Of a DNA stretch of 64,000 bases, positions 48,883 through 60,900 are shown piece by piece. Within the stretch, counting starts at the first letter, position 1; every line of letters starts with the position of its first letter. Origin of the DNA: Geobacteraceae bacterium. Lineage in GTDB: Bacteria; Desulfobacterota; Desulfuromonadia; Geobacterales; Pseudopelobacteraceae. The notes under the pieces were generated by a model, which saw only the letters and a list, made by a program, of their open reading frames with translations, ran no database searches and was not told the DNA's origin. A program made the position numbers and the translations under genes. The stretch is from positions 337,501-401,500 of the forward strand of contig JADKKR010000008.1 in the NCBI GenBank assembly GCA_016720395.1, in the 5' to 3' direction.

Positions 48883-51800
48883 GTGAACACCGGCAGCAGC
48901 TACATACCAGATGGATTCCGGCAGTACGGAGCGGCAGTTACGGCCGTTCTCGTACTGCTGTTCTCTCTGCTGTTCCCTGCTTCGGATGCTACCGCTGCCC
49001 AGGGAGACCGGATCGTCAATACCGCCTTCATCAGCCAGTCCGGTACACCGGCGGTCTCCACCTCCGCCTCGGTCACCGTCGTCATACCGACTCCTGCAAC
49101 CATCGAATTCCTGCTGTATGCCCCCGGAGCCCCCGGTGCCCAACCGGTACCGGTAGCGCCGGGAGCCTATCGCAGCGGAGCGGCTCCCACATCACCGTTC
49201 GTGGCCCTTCCTTTCCCGCAAACGGTCGGATCCCTGACCCCCATCGACCTCAACCAGCCGGTCCCGCTCGTGCCTGCCTCCCAGGTCCACCAGGGAGATC
49301 CGCTCTTCATCAGGGTCACCGACCTTGACCAGAATCTGGATCGAACGCTGCGCGAGACCATCCTGGTAACCGTCACCAACCCGGCCAGCGGCGACATCGA
49401 GGTGGTCCTCCTGTCGGAGACCGGTCCCGACACCGGGGTCTTTGCGGGTTACCTCCCCACCACACCTGCAGCTTCAGGACCTTACAACGGCTCCATCCGG
49501 GCCAATCAGGCCAACCAGCTGACGGCACGCTATCAGGACCCGGATGACGCCACCGATGCGGTCACCAGTGCCATCATGGTCGACCCCTACGGTATCGTCT
49601 TCGACAGCTCCAGCGGCCTGCCGGTCAACGGAGCCGCCATAACCATACTGAACACCGTCACCGGACTGCCGGCGACGGTGTACGGCGACAACGGCGTCAG
49701 TACATTCCCGTCCACGGTCACCTCGGGCGGTACATTCACCGACGGCAGCGGGACAACCTACACGTTTGCTGCCGGGGCCTACCGCTTCCCCCTGGTACCT
49801 CCCGGCAGCTACCGCTATGTCATAGCAGCGCCTGCCGGCTATTCGGCCCCTTCGACAGTGCCCGCATCCGCTATTCCACCACCGTTCACTGCCACCCTGG
49901 TGACCGGGTCGCGGGGCGAGTCCTTCACTGTCTCTCCCGGTCCGGCTGTAAGGATCGACATACCGCTAGACCCTTCCAGCAGCTCACTCTGGCTGCAGAA
50001 GAGTGTCGCCAGGGAGTTCGTGGGAATCGGTGAGTTCGTTCCCTATGAACTCACGATCACCAACCCCGGCACCCTGGCTCAGGCCATCGGCGTCCGAGTT
50101 ACGGATCTACTGCCGGCAGGATTCCGCTACCGGAAGGGTTCTGCCCAGCTCGACGGCCTTCCGGCCGCTGACCCTTCCGTGAGCGCCGACGGACGAACCC
50201 TGGTCTTCCAGGTCGACCGCATCCCAGTTGCGTCCTCCCGCACGGTTCGCTACGTGACGGAGGTGACTGCCGGCAGCCGTATCGGCCCGGCAGTTAACCA
50301 GGCCAGTGCCACAGCCTCCGGGGGGGCAGCCTCCAACCTTGCCCGTGCGACCGTCAAGGTCCGTGACGACCTGCTGCGGACCCGTGCAACGCTGATGGGG
50401 CGCGTGACCGTCGGGGACTGCCCGGCTGACGGCGGAGAACCTGCGGACGGCAGGGAAGGCGTCCGTATCTACCTTGAAGACGGCACCTTTGTTATCAGCG
50501 ACAAACAGGGGCTCTTCCACTTCGAAGGTATCCGTCCCGGTCTGCACGTGGTCCAGCTCGATCTCGACTCCCTGCCTGACGGGTACGAAGCCGTCTCCTG
50601 TACCGAAAACAGCCGCTTTGCCGGTCGTTCATTCTCCCAGTTCGTCGAGGTACAGGGCGGCAGTCTGTGGCGCAGTGATTTCCATATCCGCCCGCGCCCG
50701 GAACCTCCGATCCCGTCAGACGCCCCCGTACCCCGGGCTGAAGCAATTCCGGTCTCAGCTCCACCTGCGCCGGCAGAGGTCGGAAGGGTCAGTCTGGATC
50801 TCTCCAATCACTTCGAGAACCTGACCATCGTCTATACCGCCGACATGAAGGGTGCGGCAGTGCCGCTGTCTGATCTGCGCCTGAGCGTGACACTGCCGCC
50901 CGGTGTCAGCTACACAGCCGGCAGCAGCACAATGGACGGTGTCGCGATTGCCGACCCGGAGCAGGATGCCTTCATGCTCGTCTACCGCCTCGGCAGCCAA
51001 CCCGCCGGTTTCCGGCAGACCCTGACCTTCAAGGCCTCCATTACCCCCGGAAGTACGGCGGGCAGGATCCCGATCCGGGCATACCTGGCAGGGGACGGCC
51101 CATCCGGTCGCAGGCTGCTGACGGCACCGGCAGAATCCTCACTGGAGATCGTCAAGGAACAGGCCAGCAGGTCGATCAATCTGACGATGCATCCCCGTTT
51201 TGCAACCCTGAGCGACGAACTGGGAAGTGAAGACAAGGAGTCCCTCAACGAGCTGGCGATACTGCTGACCGGACTGAGCACCGAGCGCATCATCGTGACC
51301 GGTCACACCGACAATCTCCGCATCGCTCCCCGCAAACACTCGCCCTACAGGAACAACACGGCCCTCTCCTGGGGTCGTGCCAGGAGTGTCGGCCGCTACC
51401 TGCTGGCGGCGCTGCGGCTCCCTCCGGAAAAGCTTGTCCTGGACGGCAAAGGGGAGTCCGCCCCGGTCGCAGACAACCTCACCGAAGAGGGGCGGGCCAA
51501 GAACCGTCGCGTCGAGGTACAGGTCTTTGCCAACCGGCGCAGTGACCGCTACCGCCTCGGCATGATCCAGGAACAGAGCAGCGTGCAGTCGCCCGGTGAA
51601 GCGAGTGAAACAGCCGCCGTTCCCGGCACGGCAGTGGAACAGGCATCGTCGCAGAAGCACACGGTTCCGGGCGGATCTGCCGCAGGGAGCCAGGGGACAG
51701 TGTCCGCCGGCGCGGCCGCGGTCAATCCCCCCCCCGGGGGGTCCGCACATGTGCCGGCAGCGACCGCTGTCCCGGCTGACCCACCGGCAGCAGCGCCGCC

Positions 51801-54800
51801 CGTCGGCCTGCCTGGTGCGACTCCCCTGCCGCCGCTTCCAGCGCCCGATGGTCTCCTCTTCCCGGCCGACGGTGATCTGCTTGTCGAGCGCATCAATCCG
51901 GTCAGGATCAGGCTGGATTCATCGCTGCTGCCCCGCCTGACTGTTGACGGCAGAGAGGTCCTCCCGGACCGGATCGGCTTCAAGTCCGCAGATCCGGTCA
52001 GTGGAAAGACCACCTACGGTTATATCGGTGTGGACTTCGGCGACCCCGGACGGCATACCATCCTGGTACAGGGGGTCGATCCCTTCGGAAACGCCCGGGC
52101 CACCCACAGCGCAAGCGTAACCAGGACCGGTGATATAACCACGATCCGGCTCATATCCGCCGAAGGTAACGTCGCAGACGGCAGGACTCCGGTCAGGATG
52201 CGATTCGAACTGCTCGATCAGAGCAATACTCCGATCCGTGGAGCCACCCGACTCGAGTTCCGTGACGGGACCCTGGTTCCGCCCAGGGACCAGGACGGTG
52301 ACCTGACACTGGAAGACAAGGCCGCCCGACGCTGGGTAAACATCGACAGGGATGGCTGGGTCTCCTTCCAGCCGGTTACGACCAGCGGTTCATACCGGGC
52401 AGTGATCGCCTACAACACCGCCGTGGTCGAGGCAGAGACCTACGTCCAGCCCAAACTGCGCGACTGGATCCTGGTCGGCCTGGCTGAGGGTACACTCGGC
52501 TACAACACGGTCTCCGGCAATGTCGAAAGCCTCAAGGCCGGCGAGGCGAATGAGGATTTCTACAAGGACGGCCGCGTGGCCTTCTTTGCCAAGGGGCAGA
52601 TCCAGGGTAAATGGCTCCTGACCATGTCCTACGATACCGCCAAGTCCCGGAGCGAGGTTGGCAGCAGCCTGTTCCAGAACATCGACCCCGATTCCTACTA
52701 CACGCTCTACGGCGATTCCGGCCAGCAGAGCTATGACGCCGCCAGCGCCCGCAAGCTGTATGTCAAGATCGAGCGCGACCAGTTCTACGCCATGCTGGGA
52801 GACTTTGACACCGGCCTCACCATCACCGAACTGTCCCGGTACAGCCGCCGCATGACCGGCATCAAGACCGAGCTGCAGACGAAACATGTCGAGGTGAGCG
52901 CCTTTGCCAGTGAGACGACCCAGACCTATCAGCGCGACGAGATCCCCGGTGACGGCACATCAGGACTCTACCGCCTGAGCAGGAAGAACATCATCGCCAA
53001 CTCGGAGAAGATAACCATCCTGGTCCGCGACCGGTTCCACAGCGAGACCATCCTCTCCAGCCGCACCCTGGGGCGTTTCAGCGATTACAGCATCGATTAC
53101 GACGCCGGCACGCTCTTTTTCAAGGAACCGGTGCAGAGCAAGGACAGCGGCTTCAATCCGGTCACGATCCTGGTCGAATATGAGGCGGGCTCCGACGTTG
53201 TCAACGACTACACCTACGGCGGCCGGGCCGGGCTCAAGCTGCTCGACAAGCGGCTCAAGATCGGCGCCACCTATCTGCACGAAGGAATGGGCGAAAAGAG
53301 GAACGACCTCTACGGCAGCGACATTTCGCTCCAGATCAACGAGAGCACCATGATCAGGGGCGAGACTGCCAGCACCCGTTCACATCAGTCCGGCGTCACC
53401 ACCAGCGGCCTGGCCTACCTGGCCGAGCTGCAGCACACTTCCAAAAAACTGGATGTCAGGCTGTATATCCGCGAGCAGCAGAGCGGCTTCGGTCTGGGGC
53501 AGCAGATGGGTAGTGAATCCGGGACGCGCAAATTCGGCATTACTTCAGCCTACCGGCTCAGTGATACACTCAGCATCAGCGGTCAGGCCTACCGGCAGAC
53601 CATGCTCTCGAACGGTGCCGAGCGCGATGAAGGCGACCTCAAGCTGACTTACGGCAGCAAAAGGTACAGCCTTTCGGTCGGCCTGCTCCAGGCAACGGAC
53701 CATCTGACTGACGGCAGCAGCAAGAGTTCCGGCCAGATCACCCTGGGGGGGAAACTTCTGACGCTCGACGAAAAACTGACCCTTACCCTGGATCATGCCC
53801 AGTCCGTATGGGACAACTCCAACAGCGACTATCCGACCCGCACGACCCTGGGAGCCGAGTACAAGATCAGCAGCAGCATCTCTCTGTTTGCCGCACAGGA
53901 ACTCTCCTGGGGCAAAACCTTCGAGAGCTACAACACGCGTGCCGGCATCCGTTCGACCCCCTGGAAGGGAGCTACCCTGAGCAGTTCCATGGAGCGCCAG
54001 CTGAACGAAAACAGTTCGCGGTTGTTTGCCAACATTGGCCTCCGACAGACCTGGCAGCTCAGCGATGCCTGGAAGGTCGATGCCGGGGTTGACCGCAGTC
54101 AGACCATCAACAGGAGCGGCAGCTACAGCCTGAACACCGGCGGCATACTGCCGGCGGTGTCCGATGAATTTACCGCACTCTCCACCGGGGCCAGTTATCA
54201 GGTAAAAAAACTGGTGTGGGATTCCCGTTTCGAATACCGGACCTCCTCCAGCGAGGACAAGTTCGGCATTTTGAGCGGCATCGTCGCTGAAAAAGGCGAC
54301 GGCTGGGCCTGGTCCGCCCGTGGACAACTCCTCCAGGCCGATTCGTCCATCGGCGTTCACTCCCGCAGGGGCAACCTCCGTTTCGGCCTTGTGTACCGCC
54401 CTGCCCGGACGGAGTGGATCCATCTTAACCGTCTTGACATCATCAACGATGAGCAGCGCGGTGCGGGAACCGACCTCATCTCCTGGCGTCTGGTCAACAA
54501 CTACAATGCCAATTTCAAGCTTCACCGGCGTCTCCAGGTCTCCCTGAAATACGGAGCGAAATACGTGGTCGACACTATCAGCGGAAAGCGGTATAGCGCC
54601 TTCACCGACCATATCGGCAGCGAGATGCGCTACGACCTGACCAAAAAGTGGGATGTCGGGGCACGCGGAAGTGTTCTGCACTCGTGGAGCGGTGGCCAAT
54701 ACTCCTTGAGCGGCGGCGTGGCGGCCGGCTACAACCTGATGGAGAATGCCTGGGTCAGCATCGGCTACAATCTCTGGGGCTTCACTGACAAAGATTTCTC

Positions 54801-54900
54801 CGCCGCCGATTACACGGCACAGGGGCCCTACATCCGCTTCCGCCTGAAGTTCGACCAGCAGTCGGTAAAGGATGCCGCCCTATGGCTGAACAAACAGTGA
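48883..54900 (+). CDS. Giant outer-membrane barrel protein with Ig-like/DUF11 and OmpA-like domains (operon gene 3)
   Basis: About 2,005 residues. After a signal peptide (ending near 40 at ATAA) come N-terminal beta domains, a CnaB/SdrD-like segment, and DUF11 from about 369 (LWLQKSVAREFVGIGEFV). A second CnaB-like domain lies near 503-586 (DKQGLFHFEGIRPG). An OmpA-like peptidoglycan-binding domain lies at about 763-885 (VTGHTDNLR and EEGRAKNRRVEVQV). A Pro/Ala-rich linker and Ig-like domains follow. From about 1190 to the end is an aromatic-rich region of alternating strands ending in FRLKFDQ and on, predicted to be an outer-membrane barrel. GTG 48883 has GGGAAG upstream; ATG 48832 and a start at 48757 are alternatives. 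The barrel could anchor or export surface proteins. Confidence 0.85.
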   Translation: MNTGSSYIPDGFRQYGAAVTAVLVLLFSLLFPASDATAAQGDRIVNTAFISQSGTPAVSTSASVTVVIPTPATIEFLLYAPGAPGAQPVPVAPGAYRSGAAPTSPFVALPFPQTVGSLTPIDLNQPVPLVPASQVHQGDPLFIRVTDLDQNLDRTLRETILVTVTNPASGDIEVVLLSETGPDTGVFAGYLPTTPAASGPYNGSIRANQANQLTARYQDPDDATDAVTSAIMVDPYGIVFDSSSGLPVNGAAITILNTVTGLPATVYGDNGVSTFPSTVTSGGTFTDGSGTTYTFAAGAYRFPLVPPGSYRYVIAAPAGYSAPSTVPASAIPPPFTATLVTGSRGESFTVSPGPAVRIDIPLDPSSSSLWLQKSVAREFVGIGEFVPYELTITNPGTLAQAIGVRVTDLLPAGFRYRKGSAQLDGLPAADPSVSADGRTLVFQVDRIPVASSRTVRYVTEVTAGSRIGPAVNQASATASGGAASNLARATVKVRDDLLRTRATLMGRVTVGDCPADGGEPADGREGVRIYLEDGTFVISDKQGLFHFEGIRPGLHVVQLDLDSLPDGYEAVSCTENSRFAGRSFSQFVEVQGGSLWRSDFHIRPRPEPPIPSDAPVPRAEAIPVSAPPAPAEVGRVSLDLSNHFENLTIVYTADMKGAAVPLSDLRLSVTLPPGVSYTAGSSTMDGVAIADPEQDAFMLVYRLGSQPAGFRQTLTFKASITPGSTAGRIPIRAYLAGDGPSGRRLLTAPAESSLEIVKEQASRSINLTMHPRFATLSDELGSEDKESLNELAILLTGLSTERIIVTGHTDNLRIAPRKHSPYRNNTALSWGRARSVGRYLLAALRLPPEKLVLDGKGESAPVADNLTEEGRAKNRRVEVQVFANRRSDRYRLGMIQEQSSVQSPGEASETAAVPGTAVEQASSQKHTVPGGSAAGSQGTVSAGAAAVNPPPGGSAHVPAATAVPADPPAAAPPVGLPGATPLPPLPAPDGLLFPADGDLLVERINPVRIRLDSSLLPRLTVDGREVLPDRIGFKSADPVSGKTTYGYIGVDFGDPGRHTILVQGVDPFGNARATHSASVTRTGDITTIRLISAEGNVADGRTPVRMRFELLDQSNTPIRGATRLEFRDGTLVPPRDQDGDLTLEDKAARRWVNIDRDGWVSFQPVTTSGSYRAVIAYNTAVVEAETYVQPKLRDWILVGLAEGTLGYNTVSGNVESLKAGEANEDFYKDGRVAFFAKGQIQGKWLLTMSYDTAKSRSEVGSSLFQNIDPDSYYTLYGDSGQQSYDAASARKLYVKIERDQFYAMLGDFDTGLTITELSRYSRRMTGIKTELQTKHVEVSAFASETTQTYQRDEIPGDGTSGLYRLSRKNIIANSEKITILVRDRFHSETILSSRTLGRFSDYSIDYDAGTLFFKEPVQSKDSGFNPVTILVEYEAGSDVVNDYTYGGRAGLKLLDKRLKIGATYLHEGMGEKRNDLYGSDISLQINESTMIRGETASTRSHQSGVTTSGLAYLAELQHTSKKLDVRLYIREQQSGFGLGQQMGSESGTRKFGITSAYRLSDTLSISGQAYRQTMLSNGAERDEGDLKLTYGSKRYSLSVGLLQATDHLTDGSSKSSGQITLGGKLLTLDEKLTLTLDHAQSVWDNSNSDYPTRTTLGAEYKISSSISLFAAQELSWGKTFESYNTRAGIRSTPWKGATLSSSMERQLNENSSRLFANIGLRQTWQLSDAWKVDAGVDRSQTINRSGSYSLNTGGILPAVSDEFTALSTGASYQVKKLVWDSRFEYRTSSSEDKFGILSGIVAEKGDGWAWSARGQLLQADSSIGVHSRRGNLRFGLVYRPARTEWIHLNRLDIINDEQRGAGTDLISWRLVNNYNANFKLHRRLQVSLKYGAKYVVDTISGKRYSAFTDHIGSEMRYDLTKKWDVGARGSVLHSWSGGQYSLSGGVAAGYNLMENAWVSIGYNLWGFTDKDFSAADYTAQGPYIRFRLKFDQQSVKDAALWLNKQ

Positions 54901-54923
54901 CAGAATTTTAACGAGGTAGAGAC

Positions 54924-57900
54924 GTGAAACAAACCTGTACCTACATAGGTATCATCACCTGCAGTCTCGTGCTGCTGCTCTTTGGCGGCCAGGCCTACTC
55001 ACAGGTATGTTCCAATCCCGGCGTTGACGGACCGGCTACGCCGACAGGCATCATCAACAGCTACTATCCCGGCACGGGGACAGTCATCGCGGGCACGACA
55101 TCGATAACCGTCAATATCGCCGGAAAACGGGGTGCCGCTGCAAACATTGCTGCCGGAGACCTGATCATCATTATGCAGATGCAGGATGCCGACATTGACA
55201 GCAGCAACACCTCAGGTTATGGCGGCAGTTCGTCAGGTTCAGGATATACCTCGCCGAATAACTCCGGCGTCTATGAATATGCCGTCGTTTCACCGTCCTA
55301 TGTGACGGGCGCTAATCCCATCACCATCACCGCGCCGCTCGCCAACAGCTATCGCACCTCGACGGCTTCGTTTTCGGCTGGTCAACGCACGTTCCAGGTG
55401 ATCCGGGTTCCTCAATACGCATCTGCTGATGTTGGCGGGACTATTACCGCTACCAGGTGGGGAGGGACCGGCACGGAATACACCGGAGGGATCGTGGCCT
55501 TCGACGTGGCCGGTCAGCTGAACTGGAACGGGCAAGCGGTAGACGTCACCGGGCTTGGCTTCCGCGGTGCCGGCGGCATAAGTCTGGCCGGCGCCAACCC
55601 GACGACCGGGCTTACGAACACCGATTTCAGGACGACAGCACCGACCGGTGCCGTACCCTTTGCAGGCACCGGCCTCAACAGGGTTAACGGAGGCAAAGGT
55701 GAAGGCATCGCCGGAACGCCGCGCTGGGTAAATAACAACAACCTCCTCTTCGACACCGGAGCTGACGGGTACCCTAACGGCAGCTTTGCCCGCGGAGCGC
55801 CCGGCAATGCCGGCGGAGGCGGCACTGACGGAGACGTCGGCACCAACCAGAACAACACGGGCGGCGGTGGCGGCGGCGCCTACAGTCCCGGCGGAATGGG
55901 CGGATACGGCTGGACACCCGGCACGCCGCCGATGTATATGACCGGTGGATACGGCGGCGAATCGGTCCTCATGAATGCAGCCCGCCTGACCATGGGAGGT
56001 GGCGGCGGTGCGGGAACCAGCAACAATGCGACAGGAACTCCCGGAAACGGTTTTGCCTCCAGCGGCGCCGCCGGCGGCGGCATCGTCATTATCCGTACCC
56101 GCACAACGACAGGAACGGGGACGATCAATGCCAACGGCAGCGCCGGCAACACGACGGTTCTCAATGACGCGTCCGGCGGCGGCGGCGGTGGCGGCGCAGT
56201 CCTCATGTTCGCCACAAACAGCACACTGGCCGGCGTTACGGTAAATGCCAACGGCGGCAACGGCGGGAGCAACTCCCCGGGAGCCGGTGTCAACCCCCAC
56301 GGACCCGGCGGCGGCGGTGGCGGTGGTTTTGTCGCCATCTCAAGCACAGTGCCAGTCAGCGTCAACGGCGGCGCATATGGCACAACCAACGCCAGTGCGA
56401 CGACCACGGTAGACTATGGCTCCTCCTCATCGGCCGGCGGATACCAGATATTCGCGCTGCTGCCGACCGACCTGCCCGGGGCAGGATCAAACGCGCTCTG
56501 CAATCCCCTGCTCACCGTAACCAAGACGGCAGGCACCCCCAACACCGTTCCGGGAGGCACGGCTACGTATACGCTAAGCGTGACAAACGCCGCCGGATAC
56601 GGAAATGCAACCGGCGTCAGGCTGGCCGACGCACTCCCCTCACCGTTCACCTATGCAGCGACCTCCTCCATCACGTACAGCGGCGGTGCTACCCGGACAA
56701 CAACGACAAATCCGCTTGCCGGTGCAACAGCACCCTTCTGGTCGAGTTTTTCTATCCCGGGCGGCGGCAGCGTCTCGATCACCTTCACCGTAAACGTCCC
56801 GGTCGGCACGGCGCTGGGCACCTACCAGAATCCCGGCACCGTCACCTACGATGATCCGACACGAACCGCTGCCGGCCAGACGGTCACACCGGGCGGCACC
56901 TATGCCGGAGGAGGTGCCGTCCCGGGGAGCAACTATGCATCCGGTTCGTCCATCAGCGAGGATGTTACGGTACGAAGCACGGCAACCTTCAGCAAAAGTT
57001 TCAACCCGACCAGCATCAGTGCCGGAGGCACGACCGTGATGACGGTCACCCTCGGCAACCCGTCCGGCATCCCCCTGACCAGTGCCGCCTTCAGTGATAA
57101 TTACCCGGCCGGCCTGGTGAACGCCGCAACACCGGCCGCCTCGACGACCTGCCCCGGCGGCGCGGTCACGGCAGCTGCCAGCGGTACATCCTTCTCCCTG
57201 AGCGGAGCCACGATCCCGGTCGCCGGTTGCCAAGTCCAGGTCACCGTGACCTCCCCGGTTGCCGGACCGTTTACGAATGCCATTCCGGCCGGAGCACTGA
57301 CCAATGCCGAGAATATCACCAACACTGTTGCCGGCACCGGGACACTCCTGGCACGGCCGACTATTGCCAAGGTCTTTGCCCCGATAGCCGTAGCCCAGAA
57401 CACCAACGACACCCTGACCTTTACCATCACTAATACCAACGCGGCCGGTCTGACAGGGACCAGCTTCAGCGATACCTACCCGGCAGGGCTGATCAATGCA
57501 ACTCCGCTCACGACCGGCGGCACCTGCACCGGCGTCACCTTCAGCCCGGCTACCGTGGCGGGGGGCGGACTGGTTGCTGTCACGGCCGGTAACGTTCCCG
57601 CCAACGGGAGCTGCACTGTCACCATTCAGGTGCGCTCGGCGACGGCCGGCAACTACCCGAACACTGCCGGTGGCGTCACCAGCGTCCAGACACCGCAGGC
57701 CGGCACCCCGTCCGCGACTGTTGCCCTCGGTGTCGGACTGATTGTGGTCAACAAGGCCTTTGCGCCTTCACAGATCGCGGTCGGCGGCACCTCGACCGTG
57801 ACCCTGACCCTGGCCAATCCGACCGGGATCGCCCAGACCAACGGCAGCCTTGCCGACACGCTCACGAACATGAGTATCTCAGCCAATCAGACCGCCGGCG

Positions 57901-60900
57901 GTACCTGCGGTGCCTTTACCGGCAACAGCCTGACCGCAGGGCAGACCGGTCTCAGTTTCAGCGGCATCAATATTCCGGCCGCCGGCTGCTCGATCACCTT
58001 CACCGTCAGCAGCAATGTGGCCGGCAGTAACCAGAACACCACCTCGGGCGTTTCGACCGCGATCCTGCCGGTCGGCCCTCCATCCAACAGCGCAACACTC
58101 ACGGTCGTGCAGAAGCCGACCATAGCCAAGGCCTTCATCCCCGCCAGCATTACGCCGGGAAGCACCGGCAGCATGCAGTTGACAATAACCAACCCGAACA
58201 CCATTCCCCTGACCGGTATCAGCTTCACTGACAGTTATCCTGCCAACGTGATCAACGGGACGCCGTTTACGCTCGGCGGCAGTTGCAGCGGTATCATCAC
58301 GACCGCCACTGCCGGCGGATCGACCTTTAACGTCACCTCCGGCTCGGTGCCGGCGTTGTCGAGCTGTACCATCACGGTCCCGGTCACCTCCGTTACCGCC
58401 GGAGCCTATAATAATGCAACCTCCGGCGTTGCGACCACCGAGACCGGTACTGCCGGATCCGCCTCCAATACTGCCACGCTGAACGTGGTGGTGTCGCCTG
58501 CCGTTACCGCCAAGAGTTTTTCTCCTGTGCTGATCAGCCAGAACGGTGTCAGCACCATGACGGTCACCCTGTTGAACGCCAATGCCGTTTCGCTCACCAA
58601 TGTCAACTTCACCGATGCGCTGGTCAACATGACGGTCGCCAACGGCACCATTGGCGGCAGCTGTGTCGGCACCGGCAGCAGCCCACCCCTTGCGGCCGGC
58701 GCCACCAGCCTTAACCTGACGGTGCCGACACTGGGAGCCGGCGCCAGCTGCACGGTTACAGTCCAGATCACCAGCAGCGTCAGTGGTGCCAACACCAACC
58801 AGACCAGCGGCGCCACGTCCACCCAGACGCCGGTGGCCGGGTCCCCATCACCGGTGGCGACCCTGAACGTGCTCCGTCCGCCGCAATTGGCGAAAAACTT
58901 CCTGCCGAGCCAGATCCCCGTCAACGGCACAAGTACCATGACGTTCACGATCACCAACCCGAATACCACGACCGCTCTGAATAACGTCCGGTTTACTGAT
59001 ACCCTGAGTAACATGACGGTAGCCTCGACCAGCTTCAGCGAGACCTGCAGCGGCAGTGTCTCCTTCTCTCCGGCTTTGACCGTGGGAGGCACCCAGATCA
59101 ATCCGACCCTTACCGCTCTGGCAGCCAACGAGACCTGTACCATCAGTGTCACGGTCACCTCCGGCACCATCAGCCCTGCTGCCGGCCACAGCAACACGAC
59201 CAGCGGCGCCATCAGCACAGAAACATCGATAAACCCGGGAACTCCCGCCTCCGCTGCGCTTGACGTGCTCGGCCCGGTCACTATTTCCAAGACCTTCAAC
59301 CCGGCCACCATACCGGCCGGCGGGACCTCCACCATCACCTTCACCCTGGCCAACCCCAACGCCTCGGCCATGAGCGGTGCATCCTTTACGGATGTCTTTC
59401 CGGCCGGCATGACCACCACCAATCTTGCTCAGAATTACATCGGTGCCGGACCACCGGTGCGAGGCACCTGCACCGGTGCGGTACCCAATGCCAAGGCCAC
59501 TACGACCCTGGATGACAGCCCCAATAGTGCTGCCATTCCCAAAGGTATCATCGCCGGCATCAACATCCCGGCCAACAGCAGCTGTACCGTGATGGTCGAT
59601 GTGACTGCCGCCGCTTCGGGCAGCTATGTCAATACCGTCTCCGGTGTCAGCACCACCCAGGTGCCGACCGCAGGCCCCGGCGCCACGGGCACCCTGTCCG
59701 TCCTGGCCCGTCCAACCGTCAGCAAGGCCTTCTCGCCCTCCACCATCGCCTCCGGAGCGAGCGCCACGCTGACTGTCACCGTCAACAATCCCAATCCTGC
59801 CGCCATCGCTCTCAGCGCCCTCTTCACCGATACCTTCCCGGGCGGCATGACCCTGGCAGCCGCCGGCAGCAGCGGGACCTGTGGCGGCGTCACGGCCACA
59901 CCCGGAGCGAACAATTTCACCATCGCCAACGGCACCTCGATCCCGGCCGGCGGATGTACGGTGATTGTTACCGTCACCAGCTCGACGGTCGGAGCGGCTA
60001 CCAACACCATCGCCGCGGGTGGTTTGCAGACGACGGCCGGCACCAATCTCGCAGCAGGTGCAGATACACTGACCGTGGTGGCGGCCGGCACCAACCGGCT
60101 GGTCTACACCAAGACCTTCAGTGTGCCACAGATCCAGGCCGGGCCAACCAACGCCACCCTGGACATGACTTTTACGATCTCGAACCTGTCGGCCGGGACC
60201 GCGGCCCAGGACATCGTCTTCAGCGCCAATGATCTTCTGCCGACGGCCGGCGGCGCACGCATGGTGTTTAGCACCGCCGCACCCAACTACTGCCGCATCA
60301 CGAGCGCCAGTCCGGCTGCATCATGCGCATTCAACGGAGCAACTGCATACCCGGTTACGGTGCCGAACAGCGTCGGTGCCAACCCCACCTTTACCTACAA
60401 CATGGCTACAACCGGTACCGGTCTAAGGCTGGCAGCCAACTCCACCTGTGTCATCACCTGCCCGGTGACCATACCGGCAGGAACCACGGGGGGCACGTAT
60501 ACCAACAACATGACGGCTACCGTACTGAATACAAGTACCGGCGGATTTACCACCACCACCGGCGATACCGCCTCGGTGCTGGCCCTGAAATCGCCAACCA
60601 TCACCAAAACATTTACACCAAACGTCATCGGCGCCGGCAGCAGTTCCACGGTCACGTTCACCCTGACCAACAGCGCTGCCAATACGGTTGCCTACACCAA
60701 CGCCACCTTCACCGATACGCTCACCAACATGAGCATTTCAGGCAATCAGACAGCGGGCGGCACCTGTGCCGGTGCGGGCGGCAACAGCTTTACCAGCGGT
60801 CAGACCGGCGTGCTTACCCTGACCGGACTGACAATTCCTGCAGGTGGGAGCTGTACCGTCGCGCTGCTTGTTACCAGTACCAACGTCGCCACCAATCCCA

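Noticed and set aside
53545..54699. A 384-residue minus-strand frame inside the barrel protein gene
   Set aside because: No start signal or protein family; it mirrors the codon pattern of the plus-strand gene.
55290..56300. A 336-residue minus-strand frame, Ala/Gly-rich
   Set aside because: It is the antisense shadow of the glycine-rich region of the giant protein.
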